Shown: piece by piece, positions 45,572 through 54,955 of the stretch
Position numbering within the stretch: position 1 is the stretch's first letter
Layout of the letters: the number at the start of each line of letters is the position of its first letter
NCBI GenBank assembly: GCA_020634035.1
Contig: JACKCM010000005.1
Span: 1-64,000, forward strand
Origin: Candidatus Obscuribacterales bacterium
Lineage (GTDB): Bacteria > Cyanobacteriota > Vampirovibrionia > Obscuribacterales > Obscuribacteraceae
Length of the DNA: 64,000 bases
Reading direction: 5' to 3'
The notes under the pieces: generated by a model
The model's input: only the letters and a program-made list of their open reading frames with translations
What the model was told of the DNA's origin: nothing
The model's database searches: none
Translations under genes and position numbers: made by a program

Positions 45572-46135
45572 ATGACCAGGTTAGAGAGAGATTTGAGTAA
45601 TATGCTCTCATTCTTCAAAGCGCTTTCCGACGAGAGCAGGCTTAAAATTGTCGGTATTCTGGCGTCAGGAGATCGCAGCGTCGAAGAGCTTGCCAGTTTG
45701 CTCGAGTTGCGGGCACCTACGGTTTCGCATCATCTATCTAGGCTGAAGAAAACCGGTCTGGTGCATATGAGCACCGAGGGTAATACCCACATATATAGTT
45801 TGAACGTCGACTCTCTGAGGACTTTATCTAAGCAGATCCTTTCTGTCGAAAAGCTGAGCGCTGACGACTTAGTGGATTCTGAAGCCTGGGAGAAAAAAGT
45901 CATGAACGACTTCTTCGAAGACTCCAGGCTAAAGGTGATACCAGCAAGCCGCAAGAAACGAGAGGTGATTCTTCGTTATCTTGCCGAGCAGTTCGACCGC
46001 AAGCAAAAGTATTCGGAGAAAGAGGTCAATCAAATAATCGGGCGCTATCACGAAGATTTTGCCACTCTTCGTCGAGAGCTGGTCGGGGCTGCTTTGATGA
46101 AGCGTAAAGCCGGAGAATACTGGCGGGTGAAATAA
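45572..46135 (+). CDS. ArsR-family regulator with DUF2087 domain
   Basis: ATG 45572 is chosen because AGGTG precedes it by six bases; GTG 45563 lies too near an AAGG. The 187-residue protein has an N-terminal winged helix (SDESRLKIVGILASGDRSVEELASL, recognition helix APTVSHHLSRLKKTGL) and a C-terminal DUF2087 domain (RKKREVILRYLAEQF and KEVNQIIGRYHEDFATLRREL, ending RKAGEYWRVK). Proteins of this type often regulate an adjacent gene in response to an unknown ligand. No metal-binding Cys pair is seen. Confidence 0.88.
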   Translation: MTRLERDLSNMLSFFKALSDESRLKIVGILASGDRSVEELASLLELRAPTVSHHLSRLKKTGLVHMSTEGNTHIYSLNVDSLRTLSKQILSVEKLSADDLVDSEAWEKKVMNDFFEDSRLKVIPASRKKREVILRYLAEQFDRKQKYSEKEVNQIIGRYHEDFATLRRELVGAALMKRKAGEYWRVK

Positions 46136-46259
46136 AGAGGGCTGATTATTGGCTGTCAGAACCTCTGTCAATTCTCCTGGGACTAACTCCTGCCGGGCTT
46201 TCTGGCGATTCTGCTGCTAGAATAGCCCAGTGGAGATTTGTTCCAGGAGAATTACTTCG

Positions 46260-49200
46260 TTGGCTGGTCGTTTCAATTCGATTCTTGTGTTGCTTCTTCT
46301 ATTGAATCTGTCGGGAGCCAATCTGGAGAGCGGTGCCAAGATGATTCTTCAGGAAAGTAATACTAATGCTTCCAAAGGTACCTGGAAGTCAGAAGTAGAT
46401 GATTCTTTTCTGGATCGTCGTATAACAAGCTCGATGACATACAGCCAGCTAGTTCCACGGATTTATCAGGCTCTGTCCTCTGGTAAGCGAACAGACAATG
46501 ACGAGCGGCGGAATCGTTGTATTGAATATGTCGGAGAGGCGGATGCGTTCAGGGCAAAAAATCTGGCTGCTTCAGGTCACTATGCGGAAGCTATCGATCA
46601 ATACACCGAAGCCATAACTTGTGTAAGAGATCACAATCACAAGTACAATCTTGCAGACTGGTTATTTAACAGGTCCGTTCTCTACGAAAAGGTCGGTTTA
46701 GCAGATAAAGCTGTTATTGACTTGCTCGATGCCAGCCATGTACCTAAGACTTCTGAAACAGTTCGATTCAAGATCGCTTTAGCCCTGATAAATCATGGCA
46801 AGTATGTCGAAGCGGAGAGCTTGCTCAAAGACTGTATTAAATCGGGATTCAGTCTGTTTAGAAGCTATCACTACTATTTGCTTGGATATAGCCAGGAAAA
46901 GGAGAATCAGTTTGCCGCAGCTGCAGACAGTTATCGTAAAGCAGCCACGTTATTTTCTGCTTCTGGAGTGACCCCACCGGCGGAGGCTGCCCTGGACGCT
47001 TTTAACCGAGTGAAGAAGGCAGATCCTGGATTGTCGATAAAAGATCTGAAGCCGCCAGCATCTAATCTGGATATTGTTGAAAGAGTTGTGAAAGGCTTAG
47101 TGACGGACAAGGATGTTTTCATACCGTCGCGCTTGAAAGAGCTTTGCGGATTTGCCGAGTTAAAAGAGACTTCAACGAATTTTATCCCTAAGCCATACCC
47201 TGGTAAGTATCCTGAGTTCAGCCTAAGAGTCGAAAAGTTGAAAACTGGTGGGAGAAAGCTGGTTCTAAACCTTGATACGGTGCTTTGCAGCGTGGATAAA
47301 AGGGTCTTAGAGCCATATCTCAAAGAATCGGTGGAGACGACCCAAGGATGGAGAAAAGATTATGCACATGTAGAAGGGTTTCGAGTGTCATCGGGGACTG
47401 TTTTGATCACCATACTCAATGGCGGCTTTAAGTCCATAAAGAACCTAGAGTTGTATTCCCCGGATGCTTTTTATCCACCACCGAAGCGTATTTCGACAAA
47501 CCAATCAGGATCTGGAGCAGGACAGGTATCGACTCAAATGAGTCGAGTCAATCAGATCACAAGATTTCGTCGTGACGGAAACTTCAAGGCTGCAGAGAGG
47601 GTGGCTGATGAATGGATAAAAGCCGAGCCCAGATCTTCTGTCCCATATATTAGAAAGGCAGAATTAGAAGCAGATCAGAAAGACTACGAGGGCGCTGTTG
47701 CCACCATAAATGATGCTCTTAAGGCTGGTGTCGAGGATGAGAATTCTAAGAATAGATACTCTGGCAATCAGCTCTTGATTTTGAAGGGGTCTTATTTGCT
47801 CGAGTTAAAAAGGTTCAAAGAAGCGCTCGAATGCTTAGAGAGAGGTTTCCCGGAGGTATTATCACCAGAGAATCTTGTTCTGGCAGCCCGTGCTGAAATA
47901 GGCGTGGGTCGTTATGAAGATGCAGAAGCCGATCTCAAAGAAGCGATGAAAGTATTTTTTAGAAGCGCCAGAATAGTCAAACGAGACGAGTGTCAAGCCC
48001 TTTTAGACTTAATCAAAGACAAGTTACCATCCGGCGGAGCCGACAGTTCTGCTAAGAGTGAAAAAGAAAAGACACTTTTTTACTCTCAAAGAAGCCTTAT
48101 TAAAAGAGCAAAAGAGAGGCAAGAGAATGAGTTGCGTCTTGTAAGGGCAAGGATGGCGGTTAAGTTGACCGGAATGAATAGAGCTAGAAAGCCGCTCGAA
48201 TTTATTAGTAGTGTGGCAGCTCTGTTGCGAGAAGAGCAGCGCCTCGGCATCAAAAAATCGGTCGGTCAAGATATAGACAAGTATATAGCGGACGCTGTCG
48301 AATCATACAGCTTCTACCAGCCCGCAGAAGAGAATAATGACCAATGTTTGCGTACTCTGGTTCTACTGCTGAACAGTCTTGATGAAGAGAGCTACAAGAT
48401 TCAACTTGAGAAGCTGCTCAATCTCTCGGAGAGATCATTCAAGGAAGAATCTTACAGGCATAGGCGAGACCAGTGTTTTATCTCAAATTCTTCGAGAAAG
48501 CCCGACGACAAAGTCTCTCTGATAAAGAAAATGATAGAGGTGAGAGAGCGTCACCGAAAAGAAACCGGAGCAGATTGCGCCAGTCTTTATCGAGAGCTTG
48601 GCTGGAAACTGAAAGGAAATGGAGATAGAGCAAGAGCTGAGAACGCATTTAAGTCGGCGGTAGCAGAGAAGCTAGGTTCTAAGAAGCAGTCTTCATATCT
48701 CATCAATCTGGCTATCTTCTATACGGACAATGATGAATTTGCTAAAGCAAGAACGGCATGGAAAGAGGCTGCCGAAGTCGAATCATGGAAGCTTTCTAAA
48801 GGAACGGCATCCAGTCTTGCTTCTCTTTCTAAACGACTGAGAGACAGAGGCGATAAGGCCGGCTCAAAAGAAATATTAGAGGACGTCTTAAAACATTCGA
48901 ACAAGAACGTAATCGAAGAGTTTGATCAGGTCTTTCGTAAGCGAGTTGAACAGCTTAAAGAGAGTAATAAAAATAACTCGGCCGAGACTTTTATAAAAAG
49001 AATCATTGCCGCTTGTCGTCGCTGCGACCTTTCTGAGAGTCTTCTTGACTGGCAGATGCAACTCTCTCAACTATGTCTACTTTCAGGGAAGGAAGATCTT
49101 TCAGAGTCTCTTTATCTCGAAGCGAAAGATAGTTTGAAAAAGAAAGGCGAAAGTACAGATGGGCTTGAGATAAGACGAAGGACCGATCTGAAACAGGCTG

Positions 49201-50537
49201 GTATCAAATTTGAAGAGCCTAAGCAATCGAATTCGCGTTTATTCGATAAAGTGGTCACGTTCCCTTATGCGCTCTATGCATTTTCTGAATTGTCTCTCAA
49301 TGGCAATACTATGACTGGTTCTATAGACTCAAGCCAGGCTACCCACTATCACTCAATCATCACTAGCAGCCAGAACGGTGGTGACGTGGCATCTCCTGGC
49401 AAGATTGAAGTAACCGGCAATACCAATATCTTTGGCACTATTCATGGCAAGTTGTCGGGTAGAGCCACGCCCCAGCTAAATGCCTGGATGAAGATTGGAA
49501 AAACAAAGCTAGATAAAGATTGTCCGGTTCTAAACAGGCAAGTCAAGCTCGATGGAACACTTCCCCGAACAAAACTGGGAGACTACAAGGGAGGAGCACC
49601 GCTTAAAGGTGGTGACTATGAAGCCACATCTCTACCTGCTAGCGTCTCCATCTGCGAGAATCTTACTAGAGCTGTGAGGATTTTTATCACCGATGATAGT
49701 ACCGCCAGTAAAGTAGCTGCATATGGTCCGCGTTGCGATTATCGTAATAAAGATCCCAAGCGACTCCAGATCTATTATCTCGGTTATCGTCCGATTGTCT
49801 TTGGTCATAATTCGAATGTTTGCGCCCTTGTTTATGCACCCCATGCCGAAGTAAAAATGGGCGATAATAACTGTCATTTCACAGGCGCTATCATCGCGGA
49901 CAAGATAACTGCGGTGGGTAATGTCACTGTCAACTATGACCGAGCCCTCACCGGATACGGTTTTGTTCCGAGTAAAGAGAGCGCCGAGTTAGATCCGCCA
50001 GAGCCACCTCAACTCAACAGACATGAAAGGGAGAGAGCCAGAAAGAAAGAGAGAGAGGATCGAAACCGTGCTTATGAGCAGGCGAAGAGTAAACGAATCG
50101 CAACGCTCAAGGCGCTTGTTCAAAAATATCCGGCTCTCGCCAGACTCGATATCATAGATGGACCGGTTATCTATGAGGAAGGTAGTGGCGGAGTAAGGAG
50201 CGGCGGCTCCTCTGACGGCAAGGTGATGCGAATCAATGGACCCAACTCTGTCGTGGTTCGTGGACTGGGTGACGGCAGTCACAATATTGTTCTTGATGGT
50301 ATGAGACTGGTCGATATCGCCGATGCGAAGCTGAGGGCGGGAGATCTTAAAAGAGCGGAAGAACTCTTTACCATGGCTTTGCGGGCCCGGGCCGATTCGG
50401 AGACTTTTGGTTTGCTTAGTAAATGCTGGTACAAAATGAAGAAGTTAGATGACGCAAAACAAGCCTGTGCAGCCGCCCTGGAGCTGGATGCCGGAAACAA
50501 ACAAGCTCTTTCTTTAAAGAAGAAACTAGGAAAATAG
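46260..50537 (+). CDS. giant secreted TPR protein with DUF7305-like domain
   Basis: The start is placed at TTG 46260 (AGGAG ten bases upstream; GTG 46230 opens the frame). A signal peptide of SILVLLLLLNLSGA type follows. About 1000 residues of TPR-like repeats are seen (e.g. GHYAEAIDQYTEAITCVRD, YEGAVATINDALKAG). Then comes a beta-rich region, about residues 1010-1240, with GKIEVTGNTNIFGTIHGKLSG and CALVYAPHAEVKMGDNNCHF plus GAIIADKITAVGNVTVNYD, which resembles the DUF7305 domain of PilX-type pilus proteins. A charged coiled coil and a final TPR pair (DLKRAEELFTMALRAR) close the protein. It may bring a pilus-related beta-helix to a TPR scaffold. The partner is unknown. It ends 12 bases before the convergent hydrolase gene. 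Confidence 0.8.
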   Translation: MAGRFNSILVLLLLLNLSGANLESGAKMILQESNTNASKGTWKSEVDDSFLDRRITSSMTYSQLVPRIYQALSSGKRTDNDERRNRCIEYVGEADAFRAKNLAASGHYAEAIDQYTEAITCVRDHNHKYNLADWLFNRSVLYEKVGLADKAVIDLLDASHVPKTSETVRFKIALALINHGKYVEAESLLKDCIKSGFSLFRSYHYYLLGYSQEKENQFAAAADSYRKAATLFSASGVTPPAEAALDAFNRVKKADPGLSIKDLKPPASNLDIVERVVKGLVTDKDVFIPSRLKELCGFAELKETSTNFIPKPYPGKYPEFSLRVEKLKTGGRKLVLNLDTVLCSVDKRVLEPYLKESVETTQGWRKDYAHVEGFRVSSGTVLITILNGGFKSIKNLELYSPDAFYPPPKRISTNQSGSGAGQVSTQMSRVNQITRFRRDGNFKAAERVADEWIKAEPRSSVPYIRKAELEADQKDYEGAVATINDALKAGVEDENSKNRYSGNQLLILKGSYLLELKRFKEALECLERGFPEVLSPENLVLAARAEIGVGRYEDAEADLKEAMKVFFRSARIVKRDECQALLDLIKDKLPSGGADSSAKSEKEKTLFYSQRSLIKRAKERQENELRLVRARMAVKLTGMNRARKPLEFISSVAALLREEQRLGIKKSVGQDIDKYIADAVESYSFYQPAEENNDQCLRTLVLLLNSLDEESYKIQLEKLLNLSERSFKEESYRHRRDQCFISNSSRKPDDKVSLIKKMIEVRERHRKETGADCASLYRELGWKLKGNGDRARAENAFKSAVAEKLGSKKQSSYLINLAIFYTDNDEFAKARTAWKEAAEVESWKLSKGTASSLASLSKRLRDRGDKAGSKEILEDVLKHSNKNVIEEFDQVFRKRVEQLKESNKNNSAETFIKRIIAACRRCDLSESLLDWQMQLSQLCLLSGKEDLSESLYLEAKDSLKKKGESTDGLEIRRRTDLKQAGIKFEEPKQSNSRLFDKVVTFPYALYAFSELSLNGNTMTGSIDSSQATHYHSIITSSQNGGDVASPGKIEVTGNTNIFGTIHGKLSGRATPQLNAWMKIGKTKLDKDCPVLNRQVKLDGTLPRTKLGDYKGGAPLKGGDYEATSLPASVSICENLTRAVRIFITDDSTASKVAAYGPRCDYRNKDPKRLQIYYLGYRPIVFGHNSNVCALVYAPHAEVKMGDNNCHFTGAIIADKITAVGNVTVNYDRALTGYGFVPSKESAELDPPEPPQLNRHERERARKKEREDRNRAYEQAKSKRIATLKALVQKYPALARLDIIDGPVIYEEGSGGVRSGGSSDGKVMRINGPNSVVVRGLGDGSHNIVLDGMRLVDIADAKLRAGDLKRAEELFTMALRARADSETFGLLSKCWYKMKKLDDAKQACAAALELDAGNKQALSLKKKLGK

Positions 50538-50549
50538 CTGGTAAGGCTT

Positions 50550-51389
50550 TTATATATTCTTTCTGAAGTGTTCCAAAAGCAACGCCCCGACTTTCTCGGG
50601 TTCATCTTGGGTAACCCAGTGGGTTGCGTTATCTAGAATGACCAGCCGTCCGTCCTTGCACATATCGGCGGATGGCTGAGCCATTCGCACACTCAGATAT
50701 CTGTCTTGCTTGCCCCAGATAACAAGGGTTGGCACATTCACAGTGGCTGGTCTCGGCAGGCTTGGCGGATGTCTTACTATGGCTCGATACCAGTTGAGCA
50801 TGCCGGTTATCGCTTTTGGATCCGACCAGGCTGCAAGATACTGCTCTTTCTCTTCATCGTCGAGATGCTGCATATTCTGCAAAACAATTTTGCTGTTGAA
50901 AGCTTTGAAAAGTGCTTCGGGCACCACCGGCAGTTGAAAGAATAGTATGTACCAGCTCCGCATTCGTTGCTTGAAGCTGGATATTAGATGTCGGCGAAAA
51001 ATCTGGGGATGGGGCACATTCAAAATCGAAAGGGCTTTCAATCTCTGGGGATGCTCTATGCCCAGATACCATGCCACCGCTGCTCCCCAGTCGTGACCGG
51101 CTAGATAAAATTGTTCATGACCCAGGGCATCGGCCAAGCCCAGAATGTCCTGTGCCAGGATGGAGAGTTTGTACGCTTCTACGCCTTCCGGTTTATCGCT
51201 GAGGTTATAGCCTCTTTGATCCGGAACCGCCACTCTATAGCCCTGTTCGGCTAGATACTCTATCTGGTGGCGCCAGCAGAACCAGGCTTCGGGAAAACCA
51301 TGCAATAGTATCACCAGCGGTCCGTCTTCAGGACCGGCCAGTGCTGTATGCAGGCTAACGCCATTGGTGCTGATTTTTTCGAATTGCAT
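50550..51389 (-). CDS. alpha/beta hydrolase, epoxide-hydrolase type
   Basis: The 279-residue enzyme has the epoxide-hydrolase signature: oxyanion motif HGFPE (30-34), the nucleophile D100 in LAGHDWGAAVA, a YN-type cap helix, VPTLVIWGKQDRYL with the acid, and the catalytic His in DNATHWVTQDEPEKV. It likely opens epoxides in the cytoplasm; a haloalkane dehalogenase is less likely. No signal peptide. The promoter lies between it and the TPR gene 51576-52280. Confidence 0.9.
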   Translation of the reverse strand: MQFEKISTNGVSLHTALAGPEDGPLVILLHGFPEAWFCWRHQIEYLAEQGYRVAVPDQRGYNLSDKPEGVEAYKLSILAQDILGLADALGHEQFYLAGHDWGAAVAWYLGIEHPQRLKALSILNVPHPQIFRRHLISSFKQRMRSWYILFFQLPVVPEALFKAFNSKIVLQNMQHLDDEEKEQYLAAWSDPKAITGMLNWYRAIVRHPPSLPRPATVNVPTLVIWGKQDRYLSVRMAQPSADMCKDGRLVILDNATHWVTQDEPEKVGALLLEHFRKNI

Positions 51390-51575
51390 AGCTTATTTAT
51401 AGAGTATACAACCCTGTCTGCTGGCAGTCTCAAAAATATTGAAGAGCGCCAGACCGTATCGGTCGTCAAGCCTTAAGCAGAGACGTTCAATTTATTAAGT
51501 GTGTCGACTAATACTTCAGCCGGTACTCTGTCGATACAATAGTCTGGTAATCCAACCTAAGAGGACCTGACCGCA

Positions 51576-52280
51576 ATGGCATCGTACAAATTATTCATCG
51601 CGCTGGGGCTTCTCCTGTTACCTTTGCATTGTGATTCAGCCCAGGCGGCACCTTCTGACAAGCCTCTAACTACCAACTATAACAGCCTATCCCGGCGCCA
51701 GAGTACGGCCATGGCCGATGTCAGCAGTTTGAACATGCAGGCCCAGCAGCTGAGCGCCCGGGGACAGTTCGCCGAAGCGGAGCGAATATTTCTTCAAGCG
51801 ATTGCCAGAATGGACGCATCGAAAGAGACCGCCTATGATCTTCGCGCCCGGGTGCTGAACAATTTGGGTTTGCTTTATATGAACCGGGGCATGTTCGATC
51901 GAGCCGAGCAGCTTTATGCAGCCGCCCTTGATGTAGCCGAAAAACATCTGGGCGGCAAAGACAGCATTCTCGGGATAATACTCGACAATACCGGACAGTG
52001 TTATCGTTTGCAGAAGCGCTATAAAGAGGCGGAGCCTTTTTACAAGCGCGCTCTGGTGGCAGAGGAGAAAACCGTCGGTGCCGATAGTATCGACTATGCC
52101 ATCACTCTCACTAATCTTGCCCTGCTTCATATCAATAACCATCAACTTGATGAGGCGGAGCCTAATTTAGATAGGGCGCTTAGCATTATCGAGAAAAAAG
52201 CCGGCAAAGAAAATAACATCTATCGTGAAGTCGCAAACTATAAAGAGGTGCTGAAAAACTTGAAGAGTAAGGGACAATAA
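51576..52280 (+). CDS. secreted TPR protein, kinesin-light-chain type
   Basis: The 234-residue protein has a signal peptide (LFIALGLLLLPLHCDSAQA) and about four TPRs of the kinesin-light-chain type (VLNNLGLLYMNRGMFDRAEQLY, IILDNTGQCYRLQKRYKEAE, TLTNLALLHINNHQLDEAE). GAGG lies 11 bases before the ATG. Its end is 22 bases before the sigma factor gene on the same strand, so the two may be one unit. Confidence 0.8.
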   Translation: MASYKLFIALGLLLLPLHCDSAQAAPSDKPLTTNYNSLSRRQSTAMADVSSLNMQAQQLSARGQFAEAERIFLQAIARMDASKETAYDLRARVLNNLGLLYMNRGMFDRAEQLYAAALDVAEKHLGGKDSILGIILDNTGQCYRLQKRYKEAEPFYKRALVAEEKTVGADSIDYAITLTNLALLHINNHQLDEAEPNLDRALSIIEKKAGKENNIYREVANYKEVLKNLKSKGQ

Positions 52281-52302
52281 TAGCCGAGGCAATCTATCGA
52301 AA

Positions 52303-53571
52303 GTGAGCACCACTGCTAATACCGGCAATATCAAGCACCTGGTGGATGATCTCTACCGCAGGGAAGGGCGGCGCATTTTTGCCACTTTGGTAAGACTGGT
52401 GGGAGATTTCGAGCTGGCGGAAGAAGCCATGCAAGAGGCTTTCAGCGCGGCTTTCGAGAGCTGGCAAAAAGACGGCGTGCCGAAGAATCCCAGGGCATGG
52501 TTAGTGTCCACCGGAAGATTCAAGGCTATAGATAGCATCCGTCGCCGTTCCAGTTTCGATAAAAAAATGGCGGCGATGGCACAAGAGCTGGAAGCCGGCT
52601 ATGAGAGTTTCGAAGAGAATATCGATGACTATGACGAAGAGACCTTCAATGACGACTTATTAAAACTGATCTTTACCTGTTGTCACCCGGCGCTGGCTGC
52701 CGATGCCAGAGTGGCACTGACGCTTCGAGAAATCTGCGGTCTGACCACCGAAGAGATTGCCAGCGCATTTCTTACCTCGGCGCCCACCATCGCTCAGCGC
52801 ATTGTGCGCGCCAAAGCAAAAATCCGTGATACCAGAATTCCTTATAAAGTTCCGGCAAAAGATGATCTTCCCGAAAGACTAGATTCGGTGCTTGCGGTAA
52901 TTTATCTGGTTTTCAATGAGGGTTATTCTGCTTCGTCCGGAGCTGACGCTATTCGGGTCGATCTCTCTTCTAAGGCTATTCATCTGGGTCGCATGCTCAA
53001 TGAAATTCTGAATGATCCGGAAGTCTCCGGTCTGCTTGCCTTGATGATATTGCACGAATCGCGGCGGGAAGCCCGGGTTGATAGCGCAGGCGATTTGATT
53101 TTGCTGGAGGATCAAGATCGCAGTTTGTGGAAGCGCGATTTTATAGAAGAAGGTATTGCCCTGGTAGAGGCTATTTATGCCGGTGGCGAGATCGGGACCT
53201 ATTCTATACAGGCGGCTATTTCGGCGGTGCATGCCCGGGCACAAACGGCGGCAGATACCGAATGGGGCAGTATAGTCTCTCTTTATGACCTGCTGCTCCA
53301 GGCGCAGCCCTCGTCGGTGGTGGCATTGAATCGAGCGGTGGCCATAGGTATGCGGGACGGTCCCCGGAGCGGGCTCGATTTAATCGATGCACTGCTATCT
53401 TCTGGTGAACTGACCGAGTATCATCTGAGCCATGCTGCCAGGGCCGATATGTTGCGACGTCTTGGCAAGCGTGAAGAGGCGGCGGTAGCCTATGAAAAGG
53501 CGCTGACGCTGGCCAGACAGGAGCCGGAGCGTCGATTTCTTGAAAAACGACTGCAAGAGATATCTGAATAA
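52303..53571 (+). CDS. ECF42-type RNA polymerase sigma factor with C-terminal helical domain
   Basis: The 422-residue protein begins at GTG with no strong ribosome site. Sigma region 2 (~15-70) has VRLVGDFELAEEAMQEAFSA and GRFKAIDSIRRRS, and region 4 (~130-175) has TLREICGLTTEEIASAF and APTIAQRIVRAKAKIRD. The ~220-residue C-terminal extension (DUF6596-like), with FNEGYSASSGADAIRVDL and TPR-like repeats such as ALNRAVAIGMRDGP and GKREEAAVAYEKALTLA, is the mark of ECF42 sigmas. These are known to be encoded with DGPF proteins, and three follow here. No anti-sigma factor gene is seen, in keeping with the group; the C-terminal domain may regulate it. Confidence 0.9.
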   Translation: MSTTANTGNIKHLVDDLYRREGRRIFATLVRLVGDFELAEEAMQEAFSAAFESWQKDGVPKNPRAWLVSTGRFKAIDSIRRRSSFDKKMAAMAQELEAGYESFEENIDDYDEETFNDDLLKLIFTCCHPALAADARVALTLREICGLTTEEIASAFLTSAPTIAQRIVRAKAKIRDTRIPYKVPAKDDLPERLDSVLAVIYLVFNEGYSASSGADAIRVDLSSKAIHLGRMLNEILNDPEVSGLLALMILHESRREARVDSAGDLILLEDQDRSLWKRDFIEEGIALVEAIYAGGEIGTYSIQAAISAVHARAQTAADTEWGSIVSLYDLLLQAQPSSVVALNRAVAIGMRDGPRSGLDLIDALLSSGELTEYHLSHAARADMLRRLGKREEAAVAYEKALTLARQEPERRFLEKRLQEISE

Positions 53572-53667
53572 AATCTCATAATTCTCCTGGATTTTTCTGT
53601 CGATTCGGGCGGTTTTCGTTCGACTAGATAGTGAATGGTCGAAATTGGGTTTCAAGAGGAGAAATTT

Positions 53668-54063
53668 ATGAGATTCATATGTCTTGGCTACGCCGATACC
53701 GAGAACTTCGAAAAGATGTCGCCAGATGAACTGGGCGCTTTCATGGATGATTGCTTCGCCTATGACAAAGAACTCTTGGATGCCGGACACTTTGTCGCCG
53801 GCGAAGCTCTGATGTTCGCCGAGCATGGTGTCAGCCTGACTATAAGAGGCGGCCAGGTCTCGGTCACCGACGGACCCTTTGTCGAAACCAAAGAGCAGCT
53901 TGGTGGCATCCTCATTTTAGAAGCACGGGATCTGAATCATGCTATCTCTTTGATGTCGAAACATCCTGGCGTCAGAGGAGGGCGTTTCGAGATCCGCCCG
54001 GCTAATTTAGAAGTCGGCAAGTTGTTCAAAGAGAAAACAGGCTCATCGATGCCCTGGAAATAA
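53668..54063 (+). CDS. DGPF-domain (YCII-related) protein 1
   Basis: ATG 53668 has GAGGAG six bases upstream. The 131-residue protein is a ferredoxin-like YCII fold with the motif VTDGPFVETKEQLGG about residue 70 and an opening FICLGYADTENFEKM. DGPF proteins are co-encoded with ECF42 sigmas; their biochemical role is unknown. A 96-base gap follows the sigma gene. Confidence 0.9.
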   Translation: MRFICLGYADTENFEKMSPDELGAFMDDCFAYDKELLDAGHFVAGEALMFAEHGVSLTIRGGQVSVTDGPFVETKEQLGGILILEARDLNHAISLMSKHPGVRGGRFEIRPANLEVGKLFKEKTGSSMPWK

Positions 54064-54106
54064 GACAGGAACCCGCCAGAGATTTTAAGACTAAAGGAGT
54101 AAGTTC

Positions 54107-54460
54107 GTGAAATACATGCTGCTGGTTTACAGCGAAGAGAAAGCCTGGACAGAAGACGAGCGTAATCAGTGCTTAGTAGATTCCGCCAGGCTCTGCCATG
54201 ACCTGGCTGAGAAAGGTCAGTATATTGATGCCTCGCCATTACATTCGGTGACCGCTGCCACCAGTCTTCGCATACGCGACGGCAAGCGTTCAATTACTGA
54301 CGGCCCCTTTGCCGAGACCACCGAGCAACTCGGGGGCTATTACATCATCGATGTGGAAAACCTCGATGATGCTATAGAGATTGCCAGCCGTATTCCACCG
54401 GCTAAAAAAGGCACCATAGAGATTCGACCGATAGAGAACCTTTTGGGATTGCCGGTTTAG
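54107..54460 (+). CDS. DGPF-domain (YCII-related) protein 2
   Basis: GTG 54107 has AAAGGAG seven bases upstream. The 117-residue protein has YMLLVYSEEKAWTEDE at its start and SITDGPFAETTEQLGGYY about residue 65. It lies 43 bases after protein 1 and 25 bases before protein 3 in the same unit. Confidence 0.9.
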   Translation: MKYMLLVYSEEKAWTEDERNQCLVDSARLCHDLAEKGQYIDASPLHSVTAATSLRIRDGKRSITDGPFAETTEQLGGYYIIDVENLDDAIEIASRIPPAKKGTIEIRPIENLLGLPV

Positions 54461-54485
54461 AAAAGCTGTTTAAAAGGAGAAAGTT

Positions 54486-54914
54486 ATGAAAGTGATGGTT
54501 ATTGTCAAAGCGTCCCCTGCTTCTGAAGCCGGTGTGATGCCTTCTCAAGAATTGCTCACCGCCATGGGCAATTTCAACGAAGAGCTTGTCAAAGCAGGCA
54601 TTCTGCTAAGCGGAGAGGGTCTGCATCCTAGCTCCAGGGGCATTCGAGTGCGCTTTTCCGGAGAGAAAAGAACGGTTATCGATGGTCCTTTTGCCGAGAC
54701 CAAAGAGCTGGTTGCCGGTTTCTGGATCTGGCAGGTCAAGGATTTGCAGGAGGCTCTCGAATGGGTGAAGCGCTGTCCGAATCCCCATGCCGATGATAGC
54801 GAGATTGAGATTCGCCAGTTCTTCGAAGCGGATGATTTTGGTGAGGCGATGACACCGGAGCTTCGCGAGCAAGAAGACAGGATACGTGAACAGGCTTCTA
54901 AGCTGTCGCAATAG
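54486..54914 (+). CDS. DGPF-domain (YCII-related) protein 3
   Basis: The 142-residue protein starts at ATG with AAAGGAG upstream and has VIDGPFAETKELVAGFW about residue 60, with an acidic, longer C-terminus. It differs in sequence from the other two, so the set looks like three distinct paralogues rather than recent copies. Confidence 0.9.
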   Translation: MKVMVIVKASPASEAGVMPSQELLTAMGNFNEELVKAGILLSGEGLHPSSRGIRVRFSGEKRTVIDGPFAETKELVAGFWIWQVKDLQEALEWVKRCPNPHADDSEIEIRQFFEADDFGEAMTPELREQEDRIREQASKLSQ

Positions 54915-54955
54915 TTTTTAGTGATACCACTTGTAATTTATTTTAGGAGATTAAA

